Positions 35,939-46,672 are shown, numbered from the stretch's first letter. The stretch: 64,000 nucleotides of DNA from Sphingorhabdus sp. 109 (GCF_902506555.1 NZ_LR732707.1:644001-708000); one strand, 5' to 3'. Notes: a model not told the origin generated them from the letters alone. A program made the numbers and translations.

Positions 35939-36933
35939 CCGCCCGTGACGTTCATGTGACGCTCCAATATCTCTGCGGACCCCTCCAGCTGCGCATTGAA
36001 ATCATGACGCTGCGGTTTGAGCTTTAAAGCCCGTTGGAGCAATTGGTCAACGGCTGCGATGCCATTCTCGCGAACCGCCGCACGCAGATCGACATGCGCG
36101 TTGTGGCCAAGGCACATGAATATCTTGCCGTCCGTCGTCAGCCGCAACCGGTTGCAGTCGTCGCAGAAATTGTTGCTGAGCGGGGTGATCAGGCCAAGAC
36201 GCAGACCAAGCGGATCAACCGAAACATAGCGCGCGGGGCCGGCGCTGCGATGGGCAATCGGAAGAATCGTATAGCGGTCGCGCAAAGGCGCCAGAAACGC
36301 CTCGGCTGAGATGTGGGCGAGCTGCCGGTCTGCACCGACATCGCCCAATGGCATGCTCTCGATGATCGTCAGGTCATGTCCCTGTTCAGCGCAATATTCG
36401 ACCATCGGAAGAAGATCGGCTTCGTTGAAATCGCGAACCGCAACCATGTTGATCTTGACCCGGATGCCCGCGTCGCTGGCGGCCTTTATTCCGTCCAGCA
36501 CAACATGCACATCGGCACCGCGGGTGATCTCGGAAAAGCGTCCGGCATCGAGCGTATCCATACTGACATTGATTCGCCGCACGCCGTGGCTTGCGAGATG
36601 GTCGGCATATTCGGTTAGCAGCGATCCGTTGGTTGTCAGGGTGAGTTCTTCCAGTTCGCCGGAAGCGACCTTTCTGCCGAGCCGCTGAATGACGTCTTTC
36701 ATGTCCCGCCGAACCAGTGGCTCGCCGCCGGTAAGCCGGATCTTGCGGATGCCGTGTCCGATGAAGCGCTCGGCAATAAGGGTAATCTCTTCCAGAGTCA
36801 GCAGCTCGGACTTCGGCATGAAGGTCATCTTCTCCGACATGCAATATTGGCAGCGGAAATTGCACCGGTCGGTGACCGATATACGGAGATAATCAATTTT
36901 GCGTCCGAAACCGTCTTGCATTGGGCGCCTCAT
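35935..36933 (-). CDS. moaA: GTP 3',8-cyclase MoaA
   Basis: Radical SAM enzyme that starts molybdenum cofactor synthesis by rearranging GTP. The 332 residues have the N-terminal SAM cluster CNFRCQYC (Cys24, Cys28, Cys31), TGGEPL, and the C-terminal substrate cluster in NNFCDDCNRLRLTTDGKIFMC. The protein ends in the conserved Gly-Gly (NVTGG) needed for catalysis. Together with the moaB-like gene at 12.7 kb this supports a working cofactor pathway. Confidence 0.96.
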   Translation of the reverse strand: MRRPMQDGFGRKIDYLRISVTDRCNFRCQYCMSEKMTFMPKSELLTLEEITLIAERFIGHGIRKIRLTGGEPLVRRDMKDVIQRLGRKVASGELEELTLTTNGSLLTEYADHLASHGVRRINVSMDTLDAGRFSEITRGADVHVVLDGIKAASDAGIRVKINMVAVRDFNEADLLPMVEYCAEQGHDLTIIESMPLGDVGADRQLAHISAEAFLAPLRDRYTILPIAHRSAGPARYVSVDPLGLRLGLITPLSNNFCDDCNRLRLTTDGKIFMCLGHNAHVDLRAAVRENGIAAVDQLLQRALKLKPQRHDFNAQLEGSAEILERHMNVTGG

Positions 36934-37091
36934 GTTGATTCAATGCTATAGGGCTAGCGCTTTCCCGATAGGCAGGCAACGGCCTATAAAGGTTTTGCTG
37001 CTACGGAAAAAGATAGTCCATCGCTCGCAAAAGGTCGTTCAAGTCACCGCGCCAAAGGAGTTGCAAGGTCAAAATATCATCCATCCCGACT

Positions 37092-39104
37092 GTGCGCCCG
37101 ACCGAGTTCAGAAACCTGTTTTTGCTTTCTGTGCACGAACGCGATCCGCTGGCCGCTGAAATCGCGGCATTGGGATGGCGGGTCCATTCTGCCCGCAGGC
37201 TGGATAATCTGGGAGCCCGGTTTTTCTCGGCCGGTGCAATGATTGCGGTGATCGATGTCCGTCAAGCCGAGCCGGAAGGCTTGAAGGCTATTGCCGAGCT
37301 TTCCCGCACGGCAACCGAGAGCGGGATTGCGATACTGGCGCTGGCGGACAGCAGTCAAAGCGCGGAAATTATCAGGCAATGCTACGATGCCGGTGCAACC
37401 CATTATCTGGATTTTGCCGATGCCGGCGCGAATCTCGAACAGTCGATCAACTATGCGTATCGCTATGTTGAAAACTTCCGAGGCGGAGCTGAGCGCGCTA
37501 GTCACGAACAGTCCTTGATGACGTTTGCGGATTTGCAGTGGTCGATGACCGTCGGGCCCACCAGGGAATATTGGATAAGCGACAGTCTGCTCGCCGCAGC
37601 CGGAGACATTGATTTCGAGCGCTATCCTGTGACTGGAGTCTATCGCTCGCTGTCGCAGGAAGAGCGGTCCCGCGCGCGCGGGGCCCTGGGGCGACTGCGA
37701 GACGGAGCAAGGCAGGCGGCGGTGCCGCACCGGTTTAACGGCCGATCTGTCATCCATCATTTGCACGAGGCCGATGGTGTGATTTCCGGTAGAATCGAAT
37801 ATCTGGCAAATAATGGCGAGGTTGAGGACTGGACCGGGCGGGATCTGCTTTCGGGGCTACGCAATACAACATCGGCCCGCAGCTGGATCAAACGGCAGCT
37901 GGAAGATGGCAACCAATTGACGCTGGTGGCGATCGGTATCAAGAATTTCCGCATGATCAACGCGGCTTTTGGACGCAATGCCGGGGACCAGCTGCTCCGG
38001 ATTGTGGGCCATAAGCTGATGGATCAAACCCATCGTGAATATGCGGGAGCACAACTGGTAGCGCGTCTCGCCGGCCAGAATTTCCTGATCGCACTCGCCA
38101 ATTTCCAGACCGGCAAGATTTCCGAATTTGTCAATGATCTGATCAGCAATATTTTTGACGATCTGCAGCTGGAGGGAAGGCCGATCAATCCCGTTGTTCG
38201 GGCAGGGGTTGCGATTGGTGATGGCGATTCCAGTGAGAAAACATTGATCAGAAAAGCCGTGCTGGCGCTTGCCGAAGCAACCGCTGCAGACGCTCTTCCG
38301 ATCAATTTCTCCACCATGTCGGAAGCCGATGTCCATCTGGAGGAGGAGCTGGAAAACCAGTTACCCGGAGCGATGAGCAGGGGGGAGATCGTCATTGTCT
38401 TTCAGCCGCAAATAAAGGTTGCTACCGGAGAACTGGTCGGGGCTGAGGCATTGGCGCGATGGGAACATCCCGAATATGGGTTGCTGGGAGCCTCCACCTT
38501 GTTTGCCGTGGCCGAGCGGGCTGGACTGATGGATTCGCTGTCGTCCCAGATCCATAGGCAAGCCTTGACACTGGCTGCCAGTTGGCCGGAAAGTATCGGT
38601 TTCTTGCGGCTTTCACTGAATGTCACCGCGGGTGATCTGGCGGCAAAAACTTTTGTAGACGATATGCTGGAAGAGATCGCTGCAGCCGGCTTCGAACCGG
38701 GCCAGCTGACTCTCGAAATCACTGAATCAGAACTGATAGGCAATTTGTCGGCTTCGGCGGATAAATTGCATCAATTGCGCGCGGCTGGCATTTGCATTGC
38801 GATCGATGATTTCGGCACCGGATACAGCAGCCTGTCCTATCTCAAGGAGCTACCGGTGGACTATCTGAAGATCGACAGCGGCCTGACCGGAGATATCTCA
38901 GGCTCTCCCAAGGATCAGGTTGTCGTGCGCTCGATAATCGACATGGCGCATAGCCTTGATCTCAGTGTGATTGCCGAAGGAATTGAAACCGAATCACAGC
39001 TGGATATTCTGGCTGAACAAGGTTGCGAGTTTTTTCAGGGTTTCCTGCGATCCGGTGCGTTGTCGCCGGACGAGTTCGAAGCCTTCGCCTTGCGCAGCAA
39101 CTAG
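37092..39104 (+). CDS. EAL-domain cyclic di-GMP phosphodiesterase with degenerate GGDEF
   Basis: A 670-residue soluble signalling protein. Order: an N-terminal receiver-like alpha/beta domain (about 1-130, lacking the clear aspartate set of active receivers), a PAS-like stretch, a GGDEF domain whose active site is ARLAGQNFLIAL instead of GGDEF, then an EAL domain. The EAL half keeps AEALARWEHPE (Glu452), LEITESELI, AIDDFGTGYSSLSYL and KID, and VIAEGIETESQ, so phosphodiesterase activity is expected while cyclase activity is not. The start is taken as GTG at 37092; no good ribosome-binding site is near, so the start may be off. The stop shares CTAG with mfd. Confidence 0.88.
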   Translation: MRPTEFRNLFLLSVHERDPLAAEIAALGWRVHSARRLDNLGARFFSAGAMIAVIDVRQAEPEGLKAIAELSRTATESGIAILALADSSQSAEIIRQCYDAGATHYLDFADAGANLEQSINYAYRYVENFRGGAERASHEQSLMTFADLQWSMTVGPTREYWISDSLLAAAGDIDFERYPVTGVYRSLSQEERSRARGALGRLRDGARQAAVPHRFNGRSVIHHLHEADGVISGRIEYLANNGEVEDWTGRDLLSGLRNTTSARSWIKRQLEDGNQLTLVAIGIKNFRMINAAFGRNAGDQLLRIVGHKLMDQTHREYAGAQLVARLAGQNFLIALANFQTGKISEFVNDLISNIFDDLQLEGRPINPVVRAGVAIGDGDSSEKTLIRKAVLALAEATAADALPINFSTMSEADVHLEEELENQLPGAMSRGEIVIVFQPQIKVATGELVGAEALARWEHPEYGLLGASTLFAVAERAGLMDSLSSQIHRQALTLAASWPESIGFLRLSLNVTAGDLAAKTFVDDMLEEIAAAGFEPGQLTLEITESELIGNLSASADKLHQLRAAGICIAIDDFGTGYSSLSYLKELPVDYLKIDSGLTGDISGSPKDQVVVRSIIDMAHSLDLSVIAEGIETESQLDILAEQGCEFFQGFLRSGALSPDEFEAFALRSN

Positions 39105-42100
39105 GCCGATACCCGTTGCGCCAGTTTTGACAGTCCGGTGGTAAGCTGCGTGAGGCCATGCAGGCGGGATTTGGGATCGCGCCATTTGCGTTCGATGAAC
39201 AATTTGTTGTCTGGCCGGATCTTGGCGGTCCCCTTCAGCCGCTCGACATAATCAAGCAGACCTGGAACATTCGGGAAACTGTCATTGTGGAACGTGACCA
39301 AAGCCCCGCGCGGACCCATTTCGATCTTGGAAATCCGCGCTTTCACGCAATTCATCTTGATATGCATGAGCTTGAGGAGATTGTCGGTCTGGATCGGCAG
39401 GTCGCCGAAACGGTCGATCATTTCCGCGGCAAAAGATTCGATTTCCTGCAGGGATTTCAGTCCGTTCATACGGCGATACAGTCCCATCCGTAGCGATAGA
39501 TCCGGGACATAGGCCTCCGGGATCAGGATCGGCGCGTCTACGGTGATCTGTGGCGAGAAGCTGTCGGTCGCTGCTTGCAGGCCGGATCCTTTGGCTTTGG
39601 CTTCCAGAATAGCATCTTCGAGCATCGACTGGTAAAGTTCGAAGCCAACTTCCTTGATATGCCCGGATTGCTCGTCGCCCAGCAGATTGCCGGCACCGCG
39701 AATATCCAGATCGTGGCTGGCGAGTTCGAAACCGGCGCCAAGACTGTCGAGATCACCGAGGATTTTGAGTCTTTTCTCGGCCTTTTCGGTAATAATCCGG
39801 TCTTTCGGCGTGACCATATAGGCATAAGCGCGCGTTTTAGAACGCCCGACCCGGCCCCGTAGCTGGTAAAGCTGGGCTAGACCGAAACGATCGGCGCGGT
39901 GAATGATCAGCGTGTTCGCGCTGGGAATATCCAGCCCGCTCTCCACGATCGTGGTTGAGAGCAGCACGTCATAATTGCGGTCGTAAAAAGCAGACATCCG
40001 CTCTTCCACGGTTGCTGGCGGCATCTGCCCATGTGCCACGACATAGGTCAGTTCGGGGGCATGTTCCTTGAAGAAATCCTCGATATCGGCAAGGTCGGCG
40101 ATGCGAGGAACAACCACGAATGACTGGCCGCCACGATAATGTTCCCGCAGCAGCGCTTCGCGCAGCGGAACAGGGTCCCATGGCATGACATAAGTGCGCA
40201 CGGCCAGCCGGTCGACGGGCGGAGTCTGGATAACCGACAGTTCGCGCATGCCGGTCATCGCCATTTGTAATGTCCGCGGAATCGGCGTGGCGGTTAGGGT
40301 CAGGACGTGCACATCCGCCTTCATTGCTTTGAGCCGTTCCTTGTGGGTCACGCCGAACCGTTGTTCTTCATCGATGATGATCAGGCCGAGCCGCTCGAAC
40401 CCGATTGATTTGGCGAGCAGGGCGTGGGTGCCGATGACGATGTCAACGTCGCCGCTTGCCAGACCCTCCTTGGTCTTTTTGGCTTCTGCTGGAGAAACCA
40501 GACGAGACAATCGACCAATTTTGATCGGGAAGGGCCGGAAACGTTCTTCGAAATTGTTAAAATGCTGACGCGCGAGCAAAGTTGTCGGGGCAATGATTGC
40601 GACCTGCATGCCCGCCATGGCAGCGGCAAAGGCCGCCCGCATTGCCACTTCGGTTTTGCCAAAGCCGACATCACCACAGACCAGACGGTCCATCGCCTTG
40701 CCGGACGCCATGTCGCCGAGGACTTCCTCGATTGCCTGCTGCTGATCATCGGTTTCCTGATAGGGGAACCGGTCGACGAAGCCGGCCATTTCACTGGCTT
40801 CCACACGGGCCGGTGTCGCCGGTTGCAAGGCACGGGCCGCAGCGGTTTTCAGGAGTTCATGGGCAATCGCGCGGATACGTTCCTTGAGCTTCGACTTGCG
40901 CCGCTGCCAGCCTTCGCCGCCAAGCTTGTCCAGCACCACGCTGTCGCCACCTTCGCCATAGCGGCTGAGAACATCGATGTTCTCGACGGGGACATACAGC
41001 TTGTCGCCGCCGGCATATTTGAGGTGGACGCAATCATGCGGGCTGTCGCCGACCGGGATCGAGACAATGCCTTCATATAGTCCGATGCCATGTTCGAGAT
41101 GGACCACCAGATCGCCCAGGCTGAGCGCGGACAATTCTTCGATGAAGGCATCGCTGCTTTTGCGCCGTTTGGATTTGCGAACCAGCCGGTCACCGAAAAT
41201 ATCCTGTTCGGTGAGCAAAGATAGGCTTTCTGACCGGAAGCCGGAAGACAAGGGCAATATCGTCAGCGCTATGGCGGGGGCAGCCGAGAGACAGGCATTC
41301 CAATCATCGCAAAGAACGGCTCCCTTGACGTCATGGTCTTTAAGAAGGTCAAATATACGCGCGCGCGAACCCTTACTATAGCTCGCAACTATCGCAGTCG
41401 TTCCGGCTTTTGTCAGACTGTTGAGATGGCTGCCCAGTGCCTGATAGATATTCTCGTTGCGCGCCCGTTCGGGGGAAAAGTCGCGGGGAGAAGATACCGC
41501 CATCGACATCACCGTGTCCGATTCCGGTTCGTCAAATTCGCTCAGGGCGTGAATAGGAGCGTCAATTTCGCGGCTTCGCCATTCTTCCGGCGTCAGGTAC
41601 AACATCTCGGGCGGCAGCGGGCGGTAGCTCGACAAATTAGCCCTGTCGGCTTCAACACGGTTCTTGTAATAATCTGCAATAGCGACAAATTGCGCTTCTG
41701 CGGCGGCAGTGACGGCGGTATCCCGCAGGATCAGACAATCGTCTCCGACATAATCAAAGATCGTCGCCAGCTTGTCTTCTAGCAGCGGCAGCCAGTGCTC
41801 CATGCCCGCCAGCCGGCGTCCGTCCGAGATCGATTGATAGAGTGCGTCGCTCGTCGCAACGGCCCCGAACAGATCGCGATAGCCGGTGCGGAAGCGGGTG
41901 ATGCTTTCGGCATCCAGCAGAAACTCCGATACCGGCAGCAGTTCCAGACCACCGATATTGGCAACCGTCCGCTGATCGGCCGGATCGAACTGCCGCAAGG
42001 TCTCAATCTCGTCGCCAAACAGGTCGATGCGAATGGGCAGTTCCGCTCCGGGTGGAAACAAGTCGATCAAGCCTCCGCGGGCGGCAAATTCACCGCTGTA

Positions 42101-42571
42101 GGCGACTGTATCAACCCGGACAAAGCCGTTGGCGTAGAGAAAGGAGATTAGCTTTTCCTGCTCGACCACGGTACCGGGCGCGAGGCGGGTGACCAGTTCC
42201 TGGGTTCGTGATGGTGCCAGCACGCGCTGGGTTACCGCGTTGACCGTGGTGATTACCAATTGTGATCCCGTGGAGGGCAGCGCCAGCCTTGCCAGAGCAG
42301 CCAGCCGGTCCGAGGTGATATGAAGCGCCGGAGAAGCCCGGTCATAGGGCAGACAGTCCCAAGCCGGAAATTCGATAATGTCCAGTTCGGGGGCAAAGAA
42401 ACGGGCGGCTTCGACAATTGCGCTCATCGCCGCGTCGTCGGTGGCGATGAACATCGTCCGCCTGTTCGATGCGGTTGCAATTTCCGACAGGAACAGCGGG
42501 CGGTAGCCAGCTGGCACACCGGCGACGGTCATGCTCCTGGTTGAACTTGATAATCTATCTAAATGAGACAC
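39101..42571 (-). CDS. mfd: Transcription-repair coupling factor Mfd
   Basis: Removes RNA polymerase stalled at DNA lesions and recruits UvrA. The 1156 residues match the family length. Order: UvrB-homologous N-terminal part, RNA-polymerase-interacting domain (DLVVHLEHGIGLYEGI), the RecG-like translocase with Walker A CGDVGFGKTEVAMRAAF and Walker B IIIDEEQRFGV, TATPIPRTL, and GRVGRSKTRAYAY. The C-terminal TRCF regulatory domain follows. It is 32 bp downstream of sdhE. Confidence 0.97.
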   Translation of the reverse strand: MSHLDRLSSSTRSMTVAGVPAGYRPLFLSEIATASNRRTMFIATDDAAMSAIVEAARFFAPELDIIEFPAWDCLPYDRASPALHITSDRLAALARLALPSTGSQLVITTVNAVTQRVLAPSRTQELVTRLAPGTVVEQEKLISFLYANGFVRVDTVAYSGEFAARGGLIDLFPPGAELPIRIDLFGDEIETLRQFDPADQRTVANIGGLELLPVSEFLLDAESITRFRTGYRDLFGAVATSDALYQSISDGRRLAGMEHWLPLLEDKLATIFDYVGDDCLILRDTAVTAAAEAQFVAIADYYKNRVEADRANLSSYRPLPPEMLYLTPEEWRSREIDAPIHALSEFDEPESDTVMSMAVSSPRDFSPERARNENIYQALGSHLNSLTKAGTTAIVASYSKGSRARIFDLLKDHDVKGAVLCDDWNACLSAAPAIALTILPLSSGFRSESLSLLTEQDIFGDRLVRKSKRRKSSDAFIEELSALSLGDLVVHLEHGIGLYEGIVSIPVGDSPHDCVHLKYAGGDKLYVPVENIDVLSRYGEGGDSVVLDKLGGEGWQRRKSKLKERIRAIAHELLKTAAARALQPATPARVEASEMAGFVDRFPYQETDDQQQAIEEVLGDMASGKAMDRLVCGDVGFGKTEVAMRAAFAAAMAGMQVAIIAPTTLLARQHFNNFEERFRPFPIKIGRLSRLVSPAEAKKTKEGLASGDVDIVIGTHALLAKSIGFERLGLIIIDEEQRFGVTHKERLKAMKADVHVLTLTATPIPRTLQMAMTGMRELSVIQTPPVDRLAVRTYVMPWDPVPLREALLREHYRGGQSFVVVPRIADLADIEDFFKEHAPELTYVVAHGQMPPATVEERMSAFYDRNYDVLLSTTIVESGLDIPSANTLIIHRADRFGLAQLYQLRGRVGRSKTRAYAYMVTPKDRIITEKAEKRLKILGDLDSLGAGFELASHDLDIRGAGNLLGDEQSGHIKEVGFELYQSMLEDAILEAKAKGSGLQAATDSFSPQITVDAPILIPEAYVPDLSLRMGLYRRMNGLKSLQEIESFAAEMIDRFGDLPIQTDNLLKLMHIKMNCVKARISKIEMGPRGALVTFHNDSFPNVPGLLDYVERLKGTAKIRPDNKLFIERKWRDPKSRLHGLTQLTTGLSKLAQRVSA

Positions 42572-42603
42572 TTGCGATCGCTTTTGGGCTCAGAATTGGA
42601 AGG

Positions 42604-42870
42604 TTATTTTGTGGCATCAATAAAGTCGAGCTTCCGCATATTATCCATTTGCGGGCCTTGGAAAGCCTGAGGCACGGGAAGGGTGCCGATCGCCCAGGCC
42701 ATGACATCCACATCGTCTTCCACGAGCAGCCGTTCGAACCATTCGATCTCCTCGCCGGACCAGTCCGGACTATAGCGATCAAAGAAGCCGCCGATCAAGA
42801 AATCGGCTTCACGCGTTCCGCGATGCCAGGCGCGAAATTGTAGCCGTTTGAGCCTTGTCTCGCGATCCAT
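42604..42870 (-). CDS. sdhE: FAD assembly factor SdhE
   Basis: Small helical chaperone that promotes covalent flavin attachment to succinate dehydrogenase subunit A. The 88 residues contain the family hallmark HRGTREADFLIGGF (the RGxxE/D block) and the helical EIEWFERLLVEDDVDVMAWA. Length is typical. It lies between recG (divergent) and mfd (same strand), an order I recall from related genomes. Confidence 0.92.
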   Translation of the reverse strand: MDRETRLKRLQFRAWHRGTREADFLIGGFFDRYSPDWSGEEIEWFERLLVEDDVDVMAWAIGTLPVPQAFQGPQMDNMRKLDFIDATK

Positions 42871-42929
42871 ATTTACTGCTCCAACTTGGCTGGCTTATTG
42901 AGCCAGCGGGGGTATAAAGGCGGATAGAC

Positions 42930-44987
42930 ATGCGGCCCGAGATACTCAATCCATTATTTGGCGAAACCCAGTCGCTCAAGGGCATCGGCAAGGCTTTGGC
43001 CAAGCCGCTCGAGAAGTTGCGACTGACCCGTATCAAGGATCTGCTCTATCATCAGCCGAGCTACTGGATGCGTCGAAAGCGAGTTGATGAACTTGACGAA
43101 GTCGATGTTGGCGAGACGATCATTATCCAGATTACCCCGGTCGACTATCGCACCGGCGGACCGCGCAGCCCGCTGCGGGTTCACGCAACGGACGAGGCAG
43201 GCAATTATATCAGCTTGACGTTTTTCGGACGCAATCCGGCATGGCCGAAGAAGCTGCTGCCGCTGGGTAAACCTAAGATAATCTCGGGCAAGCTCGAACG
43301 CTATGGCGACGAACTTCAGATGGTGCATCCCGACCAGATCCTTGAACCCGAGCAGGGCGACAATATTGCGGTACTAGAGCCGATTTATCCGTTGGCCGAC
43401 GGGCTCGGAAATGGACGAATGAAGCAGCTGGTCGAGCAGGCGCTAGCGCTAGCTCCGGACCTGCCGGAATGGATAGAACCGAGCCAGCTGGCGGCCAAAA
43501 GCTGGAAGAATTGGAAGCATGAAATTCAATCTGTCCATCGAACGGAAAACGAGGGGAACAGCGACCGTCTTGCCTATGACGAGATATTTGCCAACCAGCT
43601 GGCTTTCATGCTGGTGCGTGCGGACAACCGGGCCAAGAAAGGCATCCCCGTTCAGGGAGACGGCAGGCTGCGTAAGCAGCTGAAGCTGCCTTTTGATCTG
43701 ACCAACTCCCAGCAACGCTGCATCGCAGAGATTGAAGGCGATCTCGGTCAAAGCGCTCCGATGCTCCGGCTGCTGCAGGGCGATGTCGGTTCCGGCAAGA
43801 CGCTGGTCGCGCTGATGGCATTATTGTCGGCGGTGGAAGCCGGATATCAGGGCGCATTTCTGGCCCCGACAGAAATATTGGCGCGGCAACATTTCGAGAG
43901 CCTGCAGAAACTGTTGACCGGCCTACCGGTCAATATCGCAATTCTGACCGGTCGCGACAAGGGCAAGGCACGCGAAGCAACACTGATGGGTCTGATGGAC
44001 GGGTCCATCCACATATTGATCGGTACCCACGCGATATTCCAGGAGCATGTGAAATATAAAAATCTTGCTGTCGCGGTCATTGATGAACAGCATAAATTCG
44101 GTGTTTCCCAGCGCCTTTTGCTGACCCAGAAAGCGGACCGCACACCGCATCTGCTGGCGATGACCGCCACGCCCATTCCGCGCACGCTGACCCTCAGCCA
44201 ATTTGGCGAAATGGATGTGTCGCGGATCGATGAACTGCCCCCGGGGCGGCAGACTATTGATACCAGGGTGATTTCTGTCGGGCGTTTGCCCGATGTGGTT
44301 GACGGGCTGGCGCGCCATATCGGCTCAGGCGGTCAGGCCTATTGGGTCTGCCCGCTGATCGACGAAAGCGAGAAAAGCGATCTGGCTGCGGCGGAGGAAC
44401 GCGCTGCCACTCTGAAGGCGCGCTTTGGTGATCAGGTCGGTCTTGTTCACGGCCGGATGAAAGGCCCCGAAAAAGATCGGGAGATGGAACGCTTCCTGCG
44501 GAACGAGATCAAGGTGCTGGTCGCTACCACCGTGATCGAAGTTGGCGTTGATGTACCCAATGCCAGTCTGATGATCATTGAAGCGGCCGATCGTTTCGGG
44601 CTCGCGCAATTGCACCAGCTTCGCGGTCGCGTCGGCCGGGGTAGTGTCAAATCGAATTGCCTGCTGATTCGCGGCGATACGCTCAGCGAAACGGCACGCG
44701 CGCGACTCAGCCTGATGCGGGAAACCAATGATGGGTTCCGGATCGCAGAGGAAGATCTCCGATTGCGCGGGGCAGGTGAGCTGCTCGGGACCCGGCAATC
44801 CGGAGACGCCGGCTTTCGCGTGGCAACGCCGACACAGGTCAGCGAGTTTATCGGAGCGGCCACCGATGATGCCCGGCTGTTGCTTGACCGGGACGGAGGA
44901 CTGGCCAGCGAAAGAGGGCAGGCGGCGCGCATTGCCCTTTATCTGTTCGAACGAGACTGGGGCGTCGGTCTGTTGCGCAGTGGATAG
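42930..44987 (+). CDS. recG: ATP-dependent DNA helicase RecG
   Basis: Branch-migrating helicase that remodels stalled forks. The 685 residues show the N-terminal wedge/OB domain (LRVHATDEAGNYISLTFFG), Walker A LQGDVGSGKTLVALMAL, Walker B AVIDEQHKFGV, TATPIPRTLTL, the motif VIEVGVDVPNASLM, and GRVGRGSVKSNC. GGCGGA precedes the ATG. It diverges from sdhE and converges on the PilZ gene with 3 bp between stops. Confidence 0.97.
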   Translation: MRPEILNPLFGETQSLKGIGKALAKPLEKLRLTRIKDLLYHQPSYWMRRKRVDELDEVDVGETIIIQITPVDYRTGGPRSPLRVHATDEAGNYISLTFFGRNPAWPKKLLPLGKPKIISGKLERYGDELQMVHPDQILEPEQGDNIAVLEPIYPLADGLGNGRMKQLVEQALALAPDLPEWIEPSQLAAKSWKNWKHEIQSVHRTENEGNSDRLAYDEIFANQLAFMLVRADNRAKKGIPVQGDGRLRKQLKLPFDLTNSQQRCIAEIEGDLGQSAPMLRLLQGDVGSGKTLVALMALLSAVEAGYQGAFLAPTEILARQHFESLQKLLTGLPVNIAILTGRDKGKAREATLMGLMDGSIHILIGTHAIFQEHVKYKNLAVAVIDEQHKFGVSQRLLLTQKADRTPHLLAMTATPIPRTLTLSQFGEMDVSRIDELPPGRQTIDTRVISVGRLPDVVDGLARHIGSGGQAYWVCPLIDESEKSDLAAAEERAATLKARFGDQVGLVHGRMKGPEKDREMERFLRNEIKVLVATTVIEVGVDVPNASLMIIEAADRFGLAQLHQLRGRVGRGSVKSNCLLIRGDTLSETARARLSLMRETNDGFRIAEEDLRLRGAGELLGTRQSGDAGFRVATPTQVSEFIGAATDDARLLLDRDGGLASERGQAARIALYLFERDWGVGLLRSG

Positions 44988-44990
44988 AGC

Positions 44991-45308
44991 CTATTGGCCG
45001 TTGATCTTGTCGAGCATTGCGTAGAAATCCGGCTCCCGGATGACTCGTTCGAATTTGAAGCCATGGCGGCCCTGATGAGACCAGACCAGATAGGCTTCGA
45101 TTCGACCGGCGACCGGCAGGCGAACGGTGACCCGGTCGCCCTTTTCCATGTCTATCGGGTCGGCCAGCATCATGCCGTTTGCAGAAATATTGGCGATCCG
45201 GACCTGGATTTCACTATCAGGCTGCACTTCGCAGACGGTCTCGAAGTCGACCGAAAAACGTGTGGCGCGACGCATATCTGTGGCTGTTTGAGGTGTTAGA
45301 CCGTTCAT
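44991..45308 (-). CDS. PilZ domain protein (cyclic di-GMP receptor)
   Basis: A single-domain protein of 105 residues from the ATG at 45308, which has GGAG at a good distance; an earlier in-frame ATG at 45344 would add 12 residues. The PilZ signature is present: RRATR near the N-terminus and the NISANGMML block about 35 residues later, both needed for cyclic di-GMP binding. The ending is helical (DFYAMLDKINGQ). With the GGDEF and EAL proteins at 33-39 kb it completes a synthesis-degradation-sensing set, but no shared operon exists. Confidence 0.88.
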   Translation of the reverse strand: MNGLTPQTATDMRRATRFSVDFETVCEVQPDSEIQVRIANISANGMMLADPIDMEKGDRVTVRLPVAGRIEAYLVWSHQGRHGFKFERVIREPDFYAMLDKINGQ

Positions 45309-45404
45309 TCGCAGCGAGCTCCATAGATGGTTCATCGCAACCATAACGGTCGATCAAAAATAATTGGTAAATGACCTCGTCGGTGGGCCAAGATTCTCGC
45401 GCGG

Positions 45405-46634
45405 TCAGGCGCTGCGAAGCAAACCGTGTTTTTTCCTGCCGGCGGAAATCTTCCTGTCGCCGTCGGCCAGATCAACCATTGCCCCCGCGTCCCGCACGGG
45501 ATCATCATCAATTCGCGCGCCACCACCGGCCACCAGACGTTTGGCTTCGCCCTTGGAGGCGCAGAAGCCGATTCCGACAAGCGCGTCCAGAATGGAAATC
45601 TCTCTGTCCGCTACCTCGAAAACAGGCAAATCGTTGCCGGCAGTGCCTTGCTCGAATGTCTGCTGCGCGGTCTTGGCGGCATCCGCTGCCGCGCTGTCAC
45701 CGTGCGCCATCGCGGTGGCGGCATCAGCCAATAATTTCTTGGCTTCGTTGATTTCAGACCCTTCAAGCGATTCCAGTCGTGCAATTTCTTCCAGATCAAT
45801 GTCGGTGAACAATCGCATGAACTTGCCGACATCGCGATCATCGGTGTTGCGCCAGAATTGCCAGTAATCATAGGGCGACAGCCGCTCGGCATTCAGCCAG
45901 ATCGCGCCGTCCACGGATTTGCCCATCTTGGATCCGTCCGCTTTCGTAATCAGGGGCGTGGTGACTCCGAACAGTTCGGCTCCTTCGATCCGGCGACCGA
46001 GTTCGACGCCGTTTACAATATTGCCCCATTGATCGGAACCACCGAGCTGCAATTTACATCCATATTGCCGCGATAACTCGACAAAGTCATAGGCCTGCAG
46101 GATCATATAGTTGAATTCCAGAAACGTAAGCGGCTGTTCGCGCTCGAGTCTGAGTTTGACAGAGTCAAAGGTCAACATGCGATTGATCGTGAAATGACGG
46201 CCGATGTCCCGGAGGAACGGGATATATTCGAGTTGGCCAAGCCAATCGTCATTATTGACCATGATCGCATCGGTCGGACCGTCACCAAACGTCAGAAAAT
46301 TTTCAAAACAGCCGCGAATTTTGGCGAAATTCGACGCGATACCTTCATCGTCGAGTATCTTTCGCATTTCGTCCTTGCCTGACGGATCGCCGATTTTTGT
46401 GGTCGCGCCTCCCATCAACACAATCGGTTTGTGTCCGGCCTGCTGCAGCCGACGGAGCATCATGATCTGGACCAGATTGCCGACGTGCAGGGAATCGGCG
46501 GTAACATCAAATCCGATATAGCCGGGAATGATGCTCTTCGAAGCAAGCGAGTCCAATGCTTCGGCATCGGTTAACTGGTGGATATAGCCGCGATCATTCA
46601 GTAGACGCAGGAGATCGGATTGATAATGGGTCAT
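45405..46634 (-). CDS. tyrS: Tyrosyl-tRNA synthetase
   Basis: Charges tRNA-Tyr. The ATG at 46634 ([16 protein letters not shown]) gives 409 residues, usual for TyrRS; the frame stays open for 67 codons upstream but that part is not family sequence. Class I motifs are SLHVGNL (HIGH equivalent) and KMGKS (KMSKS equivalent). The tyrosine pocket shows YMILQAYDF and [11 protein letters not shown]-terminal S4 RNA-binding domain carries [13 protein letters not shown]. Confidence 0.97.
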   Translation of the reverse strand: MTHYQSDLLRLLNDRGYIHQLTDAEALDSLASKSIIPGYIGFDVTADSLHVGNLVQIMMLRRLQQAGHKPIVLMGGATTKIGDPSGKDEMRKILDDEGIASNFAKIRGCFENFLTFGDGPTDAIMVNNDDWLGQLEYIPFLRDIGRHFTINRMLTFDSVKLRLEREQPLTFLEFNYMILQAYDFVELSRQYGCKLQLGGSDQWGNIVNGVELGRRIEGAELFGVTTPLITKADGSKMGKSVDGAIWLNAERLSPYDYWQFWRNTDDRDVGKFMRLFTDIDLEEIARLESLEGSEINEAKKLLADAATAMAHGDSAAADAAKTAQQTFEQGTAGNDLPVFEVADREISILDALVGIGFCASKGEAKRLVAGGGARIDDDPVRDAGAMVDLADGDRKISAGRKKHGLLRSA

Positions 46635-46672
46635 GGATTGGTCCGTTACATGGGGACAACGAAAGTCGCAAT

